Origin: Pascua guehoae
Lineage: Eukaryota > Basidiomycota > Tremellomycetes > Trichosporonales > Trichosporonaceae
Direction: 5' to 3'
DNA: 64,000 nt
NCBI GenBank assembly: GCA_001600415.1
Contig: BCJX01000014.1
Span: 829,914-893,913, forward strand
The translations under genes were made by a program, and so were the position numbers. The notes beneath the pieces are model-generated. The model ran no database searches, was not told the origin of the DNA, and saw only the letters and a program-made list of their open reading frames with translations. Positions 47,356 through 59,026 of the stretch are shown here, piece after piece (the first letter of the stretch is position 1; each line of letters opens with the position of its first letter).

Positions 47356-49489
47356 ATGGCCGCTCAACTCGCCGTGCCCGCGTTTGGAAGTCTGGCCGAG
47401 ATTTACCCCGCCGAACGGGTCGTGTCGCAGGGGTGAGTCGCCGAGTGGATCGGGCGCGAGGGTTTGTGTGTACGCGCGCGCGTGTGTGTGTGGGTGTGTG
47501 TCTACGTGTGTGTGTGTAGCCTCAGAGGGGGGTAGTGTTGGAGGGAGGGGCTGAGCGGCGGGCGGTGTGGGACAGGGTGTTTGGTCGGGGTCGACGAGCA
47601 CGGTCGAAACGCTTGGACTGAGAAGTGGGGTTGAGGCTGTGACCGAGCTCGAGGTCGCACGACCAACTGAACGAGGCGAGCCACAGAATGCGACCTAGTG
47701 GCCTAGCTCTGCCGTCGCGTACGATTGCGGGCGTCGTTGCAATGCAGCACCTACCAACTTCCTGCGCATGAGCCTTTGTCAAACGCCAGCGTTGCCATGA
47801 CTAACACGCAGTGAGCGCTGGAACAACCTCACCTCCGCATTCAAGAGCAGGTATGGTGCGTTGCCGACCCACATTGTGCGCGCGCCAGGACGCGTCAACA
47901 TTCTCGGCGAGCACGTCGACTATTCTCTCTTTGTGAGTGTGTTTGGCACTGTACTGCTTGCGGTGTTGGGCTGCTTGTATGAGTACCGAAAGGCTACACG
48001 GGACAGTGCCGGCCAACACTCTATTCCAGTCAACTCTGTACTGACGTCCAGCCCGTTCTCCCCGCCGCCATTGAGCAAGACATCTTGATCGCGATCCGGA
48101 CCGTGCCCGGCGGCAAATGCCGTATCGCCAACGTCCTCCCGTCGTTCAAGCCGTCCGAGTTTACGATCGCGTTCAAGGACGGCAAGTGGGATGCTGGCCT
48201 TATCGCCCCCTCCCAAGGCGGCGGTTGGGAAAACTATGTCAAGGTCGCGCTCATCGAGTGTGCCGAAACCTACTTCCCAGGCGGCAAGGGCGAGCCAGCA
48301 GGCATCGACATGTTGGTCGACGGCACGGTGCCGCCCGGCGCCGGACTGAGTGTGAGTAGAGCAGAAACTCGACACAGCTGACGAATCCAGAGCTCTGCGG
48401 CATTTGTTGTGTCGTCGGTGATCATGTTCCTGGTGGCCAACGGCAAGACCGAGGGCGTGACCAAGGGCGAGGTGGTGCGCTTGGCCATTGCGAGCGAGCA
48501 CCGCATGGGTCTGCGTACCGGCGGCATGGACGTGAGTTTGTGCAAAGGGAATCTCGAATGAATGCTGGTTCCTAACCCCCCGACAGCAATCAGCGTCGGC
48601 GCTGAGCGTGGCGGGCTCGATCCTGCACCTCTCGTTCCACCCGTCGCTCGAGGCCGAGCCACTGCCGCTCCCGCCCAACCTCGCCGTAGTGATCACGAAC
48701 AGTATGGCGCCCCATGCCCTCGCCGACTCTGCGCCTGAGAGGTACAACCTGCGTGTAGTCGAGGTGCTGTGCGCGTCGCGCCTGCTGTTGCATGCGTGGG
48801 ACGCCGACCAGCACACTGAGGACAAGGTGGGCTGCAAGGGACGAGTCTGGCTCAAGGAGGCGCTCGACAAGTGGGAGGGCAGCCACGGGCGCACCGACGC
48901 CAAGGCGTTCCAGGCTGTACTCGACGACCTGCCGCGCGTGCTCGGTGCCGAGGGCCACGACACGCGTGGGTGGACGCGCGACGAAATGGTCGCCGCGAGC
49001 GGCATGACGGCCGACGACTTTACACAGACCTACCTCGACTTTATCCCCGTCCGCGCCTCCCATTTCCAGCTGTACAAGCGCGCCCAGCACACGTTTGCAG
49101 AGAGCCTCCGTGTGGCCCAGTTCAAGACGCTCTGCGAGGACGCACGGTCCGCACCGTCGACCGCTGCCGAGCTTGGCGCCCTTCTGAACGGCTCGCACGA
49201 GAGCCTCCGCGACCTCTTTGACGCCACTGTCCCCGAGGTCGAGACACTGCGCGACCTCTGTCTCAAGCACGGCGCACTCGGGGCCCGCCAAACAGGCGGC
49301 GGATGGGGCGGCGCAGTCATCTCCCTCCTCCCCACCGACAAGGTCGCCGGGTTCCTCGAGCAGGTCAAGAATGACTATGCCCCATATGCGAGCCTCAGCA
49401 AGGACGAGCTCGACAATGCCGCATTTGCGTCACTCCCAGGTACAGGCGCGGGGTTTTACACTGTTTCTGACGATAGCGTCAAGGCATAG
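47356..49489 (+). CDS. GAL1: Galactokinase
   Basis: Exons 47356-47432, 47812-47932, 48052-48351, 48391-48531 and 48587-49489, giving 513 aa. A GHMP-family kinase that phosphorylates galactose at C1, the first Leloir step, in the cytosol. Motif 1 is [20 protein letters not shown], interrupted by intron 2; motif 2, the phosphate loop, is [18 protein letters not shown], interrupted by intron 3; motif 3 is [17 protein letters not shown]. The MDQSASAL segment after intron 4 carries the catalytic aspartate. An N-acetylgalactosamine kinase cannot be wholly excluded, but fungal galactokinases share this form. Intron 1 (379 bp) carries GT/GC microsatellites. GAL7 and GAL10 are not next to it. Confidence 0.93.
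47465..47517. repeat. GT/CG microsatellite in galactokinase intron 1
   Basis: GTGTGTACGCGCGCGCGTGTG-type alternating purine-pyrimidine repeats, with GTGTGTGT tracts to the end. Such DNA can adopt a Z form. Confidence 0.8.
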
Positions 49490-50474
49490 TTGGGAATGAG
49501 GACAGGGTAGTTAAGTCTGTGGCAGGGTTTATACGTGTATGGAGACTCTAGAAACATTGGGATAGGTAGTTGAACGCATCCCGAGATTCCACAAGATGTC
49601 TTGAGAGAATAGCAGGCTGCATGGCTGAACTGGGCTGAACTGGCCAGAGCCGTACGGCCAGGGTACTGTAGTGGGGAAGATTGCTGGTGCGGGACGGGCA
49701 GCGGGCGGCGGGACCGATAAGCCGAGTTGTTGTCCCTGCCGCCTGCCGCCGCTCTTTGGACTGTGAATTTGCCACCCTACGACTGCCAATTTTGCCACCA
49801 CCACCAAGGTTTTAAGTGTATCCAGGGACGCGTCCCGCGCCCCCCGACCTTGAGCTCAGCTCGTGGCCGCCCAAGCACTGCATGCACTGCACGCACTGCA
49901 CACGGCCCGCGCCATCGCCCAAGAGGATTTTTATTTTTCCACGCCCCCAAAGACAATCAGCCCGCCTGTGCCTGTATTTGCTACGAGTGCGGTGCACCAG
50001 CCAGGATTGATTGGGGGCACGCACTCTGCTCACTCGCACGGCCACAGGCGCTACACTACTGTACTCTGCATCGAGCTTAGACACGACGACGACAACCACA
50101 ACCTTGACAATCCTCTACAACTCTTTTCTTTCTCTCTCTCTCTCTCCACACACCACACATCACACTCTTTCACAGAGGCCGACGTGAGTAGCTCCCCCAC
50201 GACATGCCCCATTGTGTCGTGCTACTATTGCACCATACCATTTTCGGCCCATTTATTCATTTCATTTCAATCCGGCCAACGCGCCGCTAGTCACCCAATA
50301 CTGTCCCTTCCACGTCGCGTTACCCAACCCCTCTCCCTCCTTGCCACCACACTTTCCTTTCCCGCCCTTATTGTTTGCGCCATCTCCCCGCCCTGTCTCT
50401 CGTTTCCACGTCTACTCTTGCTGATCCTCAGCACCCCCTCGTCGCCCTCTCTCCCCAGTCTCCCTCCTCAGTGC
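49490..50474. promoter_or_regulatory. Upstream region and long leader of GDA1
   Basis: 985 bp. It has a (TC)n tract at 50121-50147 and two TTTGCCACC elements at about 49768 and 49793. No coding frame with bias. Confidence 0.4.
50121..50147. repeat. (TC)n pyrimidine microsatellite in GDA1 leader
   Basis: CTCTTTTCTTTCTCTCTCTC-type tract about 330 bp before the ATG, near the likely transcription start. Confidence 0.8.
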
Positions 50475-52766
50475 ATGGCCGATAGCTCGACCTCGCTGTC
50501 CTCGGCCGCGCCCTCGCGCACCCCCTCGCCCCTCTCGGACCCAACTCCCTTCAGCGTCTCGCGTTCATCACGCTCTTCACGCTCACCTTCTCTTTCCCGC
50601 ACTCCCTCACCCAACCCAGCCCCGACAAGCCACACACCAGGCCACTCGCCGCCCCCGTCGCCCACACGCGCGCTCACCGCTCCGCTCCGCCGACGCCGTG
50701 CTGCTGCAGCAAAGTCTGCCGCCGCACACCCCGACACATCGCCCACCATCCCGTCCTCTCCGAAAATGTTTGGCGCAAACCGCAAATACATGCCCCTCCC
50801 GACGGGCGACCAGCGCCAGCGGAAACGCGCAGGAGGCGGCCTGACCATGTGGAAGCGCTATATCATCCTCGGCGCCCTCGTCGTGCTTGGTCTCTTCTTG
50901 ATGAGCCAGATGTTTGCTCGCCCGCACAACGACGAGGCGTACGGTGGTGAAGACAGTGAGTGATAAGGTTGAGTTGTGGATCTCGACGCCGTAGTCGGTC
51001 ACACTATGCGTCTATGAAGTTCCGCCCAGCTCCCTCGCCTCCCCTTATCAGTGTGACTGACTCTAGACACGTACACTCCCAACCTCCCAAACCACGACGG
51101 CTTCACCGATGCCGACGGCTATGGGAACGGCGTGCCCCACAAGGGCGACGACAAGGAAGACGACCCGACGTTCAACATTCTTCCCGTCGGCGACACGAAC
51201 AACCCGCACGACGAGGGTGCGGCCGACGACAAGAATGTTTCCAACAAGAAGCCCATTACGTCGAGCCCCGACACGTCCAAGGTTGACCCCGAGGACGACG
51301 AGGCCGAGGACGAGCCCGAGACGCCGACCGAGTCGAACGCTGCGTCGTCGACCGAGGCGCAGACGGACCCTCTCAAGGCTGGCGACGCGGACCCGACCCA
51401 GGGCCACCCCCACAGCTTTGAGACGGACCCCGACGCGTCGTCGACGACATACTGCACCAAGTCATTCTCTGAGGACAAGCCGCTCGTCCAGTACGCGCTC
51501 ACGATTGACGCTGGCTCGACTGGTTCGCGTATCCACGTGTACAAGTTCCACAACTGCGAGGCGGCGCCGCAGCTCGAGTACGAGACGTTTATGATGATCA
51601 AGGGCGGCCTGTCGTCGTATGCAAAGGACCCGTCTGCGGCTGCGGCATCGCTCGACGTCCTCCTCGAGGAGGCCAAGCGTGTCGTGCCCAAAAAGCTCTG
51701 GAACTGTACCCCCGTCGAGGTCAAGGCGACTGCGGGTCTGCGCCTGCTCGGAGACAAGGACTCTGCTGCCATTCTCGACGAGGTCCGCACGCGTCTCGAG
51801 ACAAAGTACAAGTTTGCCGTCAATGGCGAAAAGGCCGTCGAGATTATGGACGGCGAGCACGAGGGTGTCTACGCGTGGATTACGGCAAACTACTTGCTCA
51901 AGAAGATTGGCGAGGGCGTCACGACTACCGACACGATTGCCGTCATGGACCTGGGCGGCGCATCGACGCAGATTGTTTTCGAGCCCAAGTTTATCGACCC
52001 CAAGGAAACCATCACCAAGGACGACCACAAGCACGAGCTCACGTTTGGCGGCAAAAAGTACATGCTCTACCAGCACTCGTACCTTGGCTACGGCCTGATG
52101 CGGGCGCGTCGCTCGATCCACAACCTCGTCGGCTTTACCTGGTCGTTTTCGTCGGCCCCCGAAGACTGGACGACGATTGACGAAAAGACAAAGATCTCCA
52201 ACCCGTGTCTCGCCAACGGCATGGAGCGTGTCGTCGCTCTCGAGCAGCCGGGTCGCCCCTCTGTCAACGTGACGATGCACGGTGGCAACAGTGGCTATGA
52301 GGCGTGCAAGCGCGTCGTCGAGCTCGTCATGGCCAAGGACGCCATTTGTGAGGTCCAGCCATGCTCGTTCAACGGCGTCTACCAGCCGTCGCTCGTCGAC
52401 ACGTTCAAGGGCGGCAAGCTCCTCGCCCTGTCGTACTTTACCGACCGCATCAAGCCTCTGCTCCCCGAGCGCCAGGGCGAACTGACCGTTGGCGACCTCA
52501 AGTCGCTCGCGACCGACGTTTGCGCCGGCCGCGAGTCGTGGGAGAAGCGCTGGGGCAAGGACAAGGCGGCCATGGATGAGCTCGACGGCCGCCCAGAGTA
52601 CTGCCTCGACCTGACGTTTATGCACGCCCTCCTCGGTCTCGGCTACGAGCTCCGCCCCCAGCGCGAGCTCGTGGTCGAGAAGAAGCTCAACGGCGTCGAG
52701 CTCGGCTGGGCCCTCGGTGCTGGTCTCGCGCTCGTCCAGAGCGCCGACCTCAAGTGCATTGCATAA
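50475..52766 (+). CDS. GDA1: Golgi guanosine-diphosphatase GDA1
   Basis: Exons 50475-50955 and 51067-52766, giving 726 aa. A type II Golgi membrane apyrase (GDA1/CD39 family) that hydrolyses GDP to GMP so that GDP-mannose/GMP antiport can continue. A cytosolic Ser/Pro/Arg-rich N-terminus (about 125 aa) precedes one membrane span (YIILGALVVLGLFLM) and a long acidic stem. The luminal domain has the apyrase motifs ACR1 TIDAGSTGSRIHVY, ACR2 VKATAGLRLL, ACR3 VYAWITANYLL and ACR4 VMDLGGASTQIVFE, plus YQHSYLGYGL and the C-terminal WALGAGLALV. It is longer than yeast Gda1 (518 aa) by its N-terminus and stem. Confidence 0.94.
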
Positions 52767-55066
52767 GCGGCGACATGCCTCGGTAACCGGCGCCAACCCG
52801 AGCGCACAGACCTCGGGTGCCCGGCGCCACTGGCCCCGAACGCCGACGCCACACCTCCCACCACCGTCACATTGTCCATGCGCATACCAATCGCCCGACC
52901 GACATACACGCGCTGCGACTTGAAGCAAGACATCCATCGTGTGCGCAATCGCGGCACTACCCTGTAACCCCCCACCCTACACCGGATGACTCGGAGGGCT
53001 CGGATGAGCCATGCCCCTCGGCCAGTCGGTGTCTCGGATATTGTGCTGTATCATCTCACCCCCGCATCCACAACACCAACCCACCCACCCACCTCACTCG
53101 TTGCATCTGCGACACACTCTTTAACTTAGACATGCATGGATTCGGAATGTACCTGGAGCGGGACGAGGGGAGGGTTGAGGACGACACGGTGAAACGGGGC
53201 CATGACAGAGTGATACTTGGGATCGTGGTCATGGCGCAAGCGTCCCTGGAACAAGAAAGACAGAGATGATATTGTGACGAGGGTCGCTTGTCACTGGCCT
53301 CGGCGGCCACGAGCCAGCGTGCCAGGGTGCGCGCTGGTGAATATGCGTCGCCCAACGCTTGGCGCACCGTTCAAGTCACCCACCTTTCTGTTTCACACCT
53401 TTGGCTGGAATAAGTGGGCACGCGTGCATGTGTGGGTGACACACGACACACGACACGCGCGACACTGCCCATGGAACATGGAGCGTGGGACGCCACAGGG
53501 CACAGGCCACAGGCCAAACGAGGCCGAGCTCACGTGCTCGTCGAGGTATACACAGGGATGCAGTGGGCCATGGCCAGGTGGTTGTTCACCCTTGAGCCTT
53601 TTGTGAGTAAAGAGGAGGAGAGGTGGAGAGGTTCATGTGCCTACACGCCCGCGTCCTCACATGTCCCGCCAGGCATGCAGTCGGGGTTACCCGTTCCGGC
53701 GCCGGTCGGTGTCGTGCACGAGCCGTGCCCTTGCGAGTCACATTTGGGGACGCGCGCACGGTTCTCGATCAGAGTTGGAAGTGGGTCTTCCCAGTGTGCG
53801 TACAAGTTGGCGTCTTTGGTGCACGGCACCCCGACACCGGCACAAGACGGTCAGAGGACGCGATATGTCGAATGCAAGGTGTGTAAACAATGTTGAGAAG
53901 GGACAAAGTCTAGAGTCTATAAAGCAGGAGAGCAGCTTTGATTGGGGATAAAGTTGGAAACGGTCGAGGGGTCGCGTTGCCCCGCGTCTCGTTTGTTGTT
54001 GACGCATGACGCACGGGCCTGGATCTGGTCACCATTCATTTCACCTGCGTCGGCCAACTCGATCCTGCCTCGGCCTGCCCCCAGCCGCATGCCGCCCCCC
54101 TTGACTGTGCAGGGTACAGTATGCACGGCGTGCTGGTATCAAGGCCGAGCTCCTTTCCCTGCTCTCCCTCCCTGCTAGCTGCTGTGCTCTGGCGGCCTGG
54201 CGGGTTACCCAGGAGTGTGCGTCGGGGAGGGATTGTTCCCGGAGGCCATGTTACGTTACACCCCCCAAGAGTCAAGGCACCATGCCATCATCATATCAGA
54301 ATCAGACGCTGCCCAGGCGCGTCGCGGGGGTGGCGCAGTCGCGCCGGCACGCGTAGATTCCAAGTGTGGCATGTGGTCGTGGCCGTGTGTCCTGCCTCCG
54401 TCTCCCTTGGGTTGTAGCATGCGTAGACTAGAGTAGTGCATGCTCGGTTCCCCTTGTGCCTCAGATGACATGCCCATGCACAGTTCGCCACTCTGTGTGT
54501 GCACAACATGCACTGCAGACATTGAGCGTCACGGCGTCGACCATGTCAAGTCGGTCAGTCGTCACGTACAGTCATCGTCTCCTTCCCTCTCTCCCTGTCG
54601 TGTGATCGTGTGCGCATTCCTCGTATCCCCCTCCTCCCTGCTCCTGCATCCTCCAGTCGAGCAACGAGGCACGTTGCTTCTCTGCTTCCTACCTGCTGCT
54701 TGCTTGCTCTCCACTCGCACCTCCCACCTTGCTCCGAGGCCACTACCACTACCAGCGCCACTGCCAGTGCCACTGCTCCTTCTTGTCCTTCTCTCAGTCA
54801 CGAGGTACCGAAGCTTCCGTACTGCCCGAGCAGAATCACTAGCACCGCCAGCACTGGCAGCACCAGCACAAACACCAACAACAGCTTGCACCTTGGATAC
54901 CACCAACCCGTTCAACCCGCTCGCGACGACCCAGCGCGTCATCGCCACCGCCGCCTCTTCACACACCACTCTCGCCTCCTCGCACCCGCACCACCGCCCC
55001 CTTACTCCCACCCACGACCCTCCTTCCCCACCAACCCCCCTTCCCCCTCCCCCCCCTCCGGACCCA
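52767..55066. other. Intergenic region, no gene supported
   Basis: 2.3 kb between GDA1 and the septin-like gene. There are several long frames without coding bias. From 54440 one frame is open into the septin-like gene, but without family support it is treated as leader. Confidence 0.4.
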
Positions 55067-58000
55067 ATGCCAATCAGCATCCTCCGCAAGGCGCCGCGCC
55101 CGCGCGAACCCGACCCGGTCCCCGTCCTCGGCGCCCTCGCCCTCCCCCCCCCCCGCCCCCTCATCGACCCCGTCGCCGCGTGGTCCGCCGCCGTCGCCGG
55201 CGCCAAAGGCGGCGCAAACGGCAGCGACTCGCACGCGAGCGCCAACGGTGTCTCCCGGCCGGTACCTGTCCCCAACCCCGCCCCAGGCCCAGACGACTAT
55301 GTGCACGTGCACCCCAACAACTCGCACCGCGCCAACGGCCTCCACCCGGACGCAAACCGCCAGACGCGCGACACGCACAGCGCGCATCGCCAGAGCATGC
55401 CGCGCGCGACGACGCCGAGCGGGCGGAACCGCGCGCCGTCGCTCGTCCGCGACCCGGCGTCGGGCAAGAGTCCCGATTTCCACCGCCCCTTTGCGCCCGC
55501 CCAGGTCGTGCCCGTCCCCGCCCTCCCGGCTGCGGCGCGGCGGGCGCGCGCGGCGCGCAAGGTCGTGAGGCTCACGACGCTCGTGGCGGGTCCCAGTGGT
55601 GCGGGCAAGACGAGGTGAGTGGTTGTTGTGCTGTGGCTGTTGCTGTGGGGGTGGGTGGGTGGCACGTGCGGGTGGTGTGGAGGTGTGGGGAATGGGGACT
55701 GGGGCTGGGATGGGGACGGGAACTGGGGATGGGAACTGGGGATGGGGGGTAGATGCTGTGGGCGCCGAGAGGACGCGATGAGGCGACGCTGGCGCAACAG
55801 AGGTCGAGTGGCATGGCAGCATGCGCATGGTGGCGACGCATGTGTGGCGCTGTGGACGATGTGTAGCCACTTGTGGCGGTCGCATGTGGACTGTGGCGCT
55901 CTCGCGAGAGCGACACTGCCACGGGCGACATACACATGCTGGGCCGAAATTTGCCCCGCGTGCGACAATGCCGTGGTCCGGACACCCGTGCAAGAGGACA
56001 AGTGCATCTCGCATCTGGTAGCCGAGCTACGCCTGGTCTCGTGTGCGGCGCCGACGTCTCGGGCACTTCCGGCGCTGCTCTCCAGCGGACTCTGTGTTCC
56101 CAGTGCATCTCTCACCTCCTTGGTGTCTGTTCAACTCCCCGTCTCTCGTTCACCTCTGCGTATCTCTTGCTTTACGTCTCGTCCACTCCTATCCTTCATT
56201 TTTCTCAATCTCTCTTCCACACTTTCTGCTGCAATTGCGCCATCTTGTTCCGAACAAACTACTCTTACCATCCGCCTCCCCCCTGTCCAGCCCCTGTCCA
56301 CCTCCCCCATCCCTGTCCACCTCCCCTATCCCACTACCTCCCCACTACCACATCACTCCCCCCCCCCCCCAACCCCACCCCAACCCCACCCCAACCCCGC
56401 TCCAACCCCACAATGCTCAAGGCCACAACACAACGCAGCACAGCACAACCCAGCACCGCACAACACCGCACAGCCTACTTACCCGTAGTACCAACACACT
56501 AGGCTGCCCCCAGCTGCCACCTGCTACCCAACCCCACCCCAACCCCACTAACCCCAGCTTCATCGACGCCCTCACCGGCGTCCTCGACCCGGCGGCCCCC
56601 CGCCTCTCCCTCCGCCTGGGCCCGACCACTAATGTGGTCCGGCACGAAGTCGTCGCCGCCGACGACCACATCTCGCGCCGCATCATCATGCTCGACACCC
56701 CCGGTCTCCCCCCCGCAGGCACAGTCGCGACGGCCACGCGCAATCGGGCCCTCAATTCCCTCCTCGCCATTGTCGAGGGGCGGCTAGCGCGCACGCTCTC
56801 AGAGGAGACAAAGGTCGTGAGGAAAAAATCCGATGGCGGCGAGTTGGTCCACCTGGGTGAGTTTGTGATTTGTGCGCAGTGTTGTGGGTGTGGGTGTGGT
56901 ACAGGTTTGCCATTGTGATTCTGCGGCGTACGGTGCAGTGCACCGATGGTGGCTTGGCGTTGTTGTGATGTGTGCTGCTATTTCTCGGGGCTGGCCTTGC
57001 TAGTGCCTGCGTTTGCTCTTGCGAGGAGTCATTTGTCCGCGCTGCTGGCCAATTTTGCTGCGATGGTGCTGGTTTGGGTGCTCGGGTGTTAGCCTTGGTG
57101 TTGCATGGGAGCTTGCACGTGTCGCTCAGTGGAGTCGCCGTTGCCGTGCTCTATTTCGATGTGTACCATGGCGTACGGCACTACCCCCATCCCTTCTTGT
57201 TCCTTTCACCTCGACTTGACAACACCGCCTCCTCCTCAATATTCTATGCCTCCAAGGCGTCCCACTCGCGTGCTGTCTGACATATCCCCTCTTCCTCTCC
57301 CCACGCCCATTCGCTCACTTCTCCCCGTGTCGCGCACTGCCTCTCACCCAACTTCCACGCTAACCCCCCGCAGTCATCTACATTATCGACGCACGCACCG
57401 TCCTTGCACCCGCCCCGCCAGCCGAGGTTGACTGGGAACACGTGCACGAACCGCCCGCGAACGAAAAAGGAGTACCCGGTACCCGCCCAGAGTCGGAGCT
57501 CGAGCCGGACGAGACGGCCGTCGAGGCACGGTTGCCTGTGGATGATATTGAGGCGGTGAGTGGGGTTCCGAGTTTGCGTGTTTGCTCTGTGGGCCTGCTT
57601 GCAAGCTTGTGAATGTTGAGTTTGCGAGCTGCGAGTAACGAGTTACGAGGTGCGAGCTAGAACTATACGGCTCTGCCGCGCTGGGAATCTCGCAAGTCCG
57701 CGTTCTTCGGGCAGCGACCGTGTCGCAAGCGACTGTCGAGGTTTGCCCGATTTCCAGCGTACGAGAATGCTCGTTTGTGGGTCACAAGTGGCACATTTGT
57801 CCGTGGGTTGATTGTCATCGACCTAGCTAAGGTACCCATTCACGAGGCCTATTTACGAGGCTTATTTACGAGCCTTGCGTACCCCTCTGCTTCTCTGTGC
57901 TAGTGTTACGTCGGGCCGCCTCATCTCCCCACGTGCACACCACCCGGTTTCCTCTAACCCCCCCCCACCAAACACACCCGCTAACCCCAGATGCGCCGGT

Positions 58001-58476
58001 TCTGCGCGCGCGCCAACGTCCTCCCCGTGCTCACGCACGCGGACGCGCTGACGACCAACGAGCTGACTGCCGTCCGCGAGGCGGTGCGGAGGGACATGTC
58101 GACGGTATTCGGGCGCGACCCGCTTGGCCAGTGGGGCATCCTGACGGGCCTGGCTGATGTGGACGACGACGACGAGGACGCGATGACGACGGTCAGTCAA
58201 GCCATGTCAGCCATGTCGTTACCGGGTGACCCCATCGAGGTGCCGTATGCCGTCTTTGCCCCAGAGCCCGGACCGGGATTTACGCGCGCGTTCCGCTGGG
58301 GCCGCGCCGATGCCGCCGACACCAAACACTCGGACCTGTTAGGTGTGCGCGACGCCGTGATTGGCGCCGCGCAGTGGCTGCGTACAAGTACGCGCGAAGT
58401 CGTGTATGAGCGGTTCCGGACTGAGCGGCTGCTCGAGCGGCGCAACACGCGGCACCGTGCCCAGGGATCCATCTAG
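55067..58476 (+). CDS. Divergent septin-like GTPase
   Basis: Exons 55067-55614, 56558-56856, 57374-57555 and 57991-58476, giving 504 aa. The N-terminal 165 residues are Pro/Ala-rich. The GTPase domain has G1 GPSGAGKT, then SFIDALTGVL, G3 LDTPGL, and a G4-like THAD in place of the septin AKAD. It ends with VVYERFRTERLLERR, like the septin-unique end (ENYRTxRL). It lacks a C-terminal coiled coil. It is probably a septin-related GTPase of divergent type; polymerisation with true septins is not shown. Introns of 942, 517 and 435 bp are exceptional for this window, the first falling immediately after the P-loop. All have GTGAGT donors and CTAACCCCAG-like or CCGCAG acceptors. Confidence 0.7.
55685..55752. 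repeat. G-rich repeats in the first intron of the septin-like gene
   Basis: Repeated GGGAACTGGGGATG-like units containing many GGGG runs at spacing suited to G-quadruplex formation on the coding strand. Confidence 0.7.
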
Positions 58477-59026
58477 ACGAGTGGGTGAGCGAAGCGAGCC
58501 TTGGCCTCGTTACTCTACAAGTGGGCGCGTACGGCAATACAGATGGCCAGGACCGCTGCCCCTATGTCGGGAAACCGAGCCCACAAGGAATCAATTGCAC
58601 CGCCACATTTTTTTTCTTTCTATCTCAAGACTGCAACGAGCGACGACGAGTCGGGGCGACAGGTGCGGCCGGTTTGAGACTGGTTGGTTGTATATAGTGC
58701 GAGAATAAGGTCAGCGCCGAGTGTCCAAGCTACCTCTGTCGACCATTCTATTATCAGTGTTTATCAGCGCGGGGAGCTGTGCTAAAGTACATGCATGCGG
58801 TGTGTACACTAGTCGTCAAAGTCGCCTGGGAGTTAGTTTGTTTGTTGTTGTGGTCCTCTAGCCGCGCTCAGTGGTGTCTGCGGCAGCGCCGTCTGGAAGG
58901 CATGTGCCACAGCTCTGCTGTGTGCCTGGGCTGCGTTCCCCTCCGCCGTGTGCCCAGGTCCTCTGTTGCAAATGGCACTGCAAATGCCACCGGCGAACAC
59001 CACTCCCCGGCCTCCAACGCCGCTCC
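58477..59026. other. Convergent 3' intergenic region
   Basis: 550 bp between the stops of the septin-like gene and GPN3; nothing recognised. Confidence 0.5.

Noticed and set aside
51462..52937. 491-codon open frame antisense to GDA1
   Set aside because: Shadow frame; the GDA1 apyrase motifs on the other strand are unambiguous.
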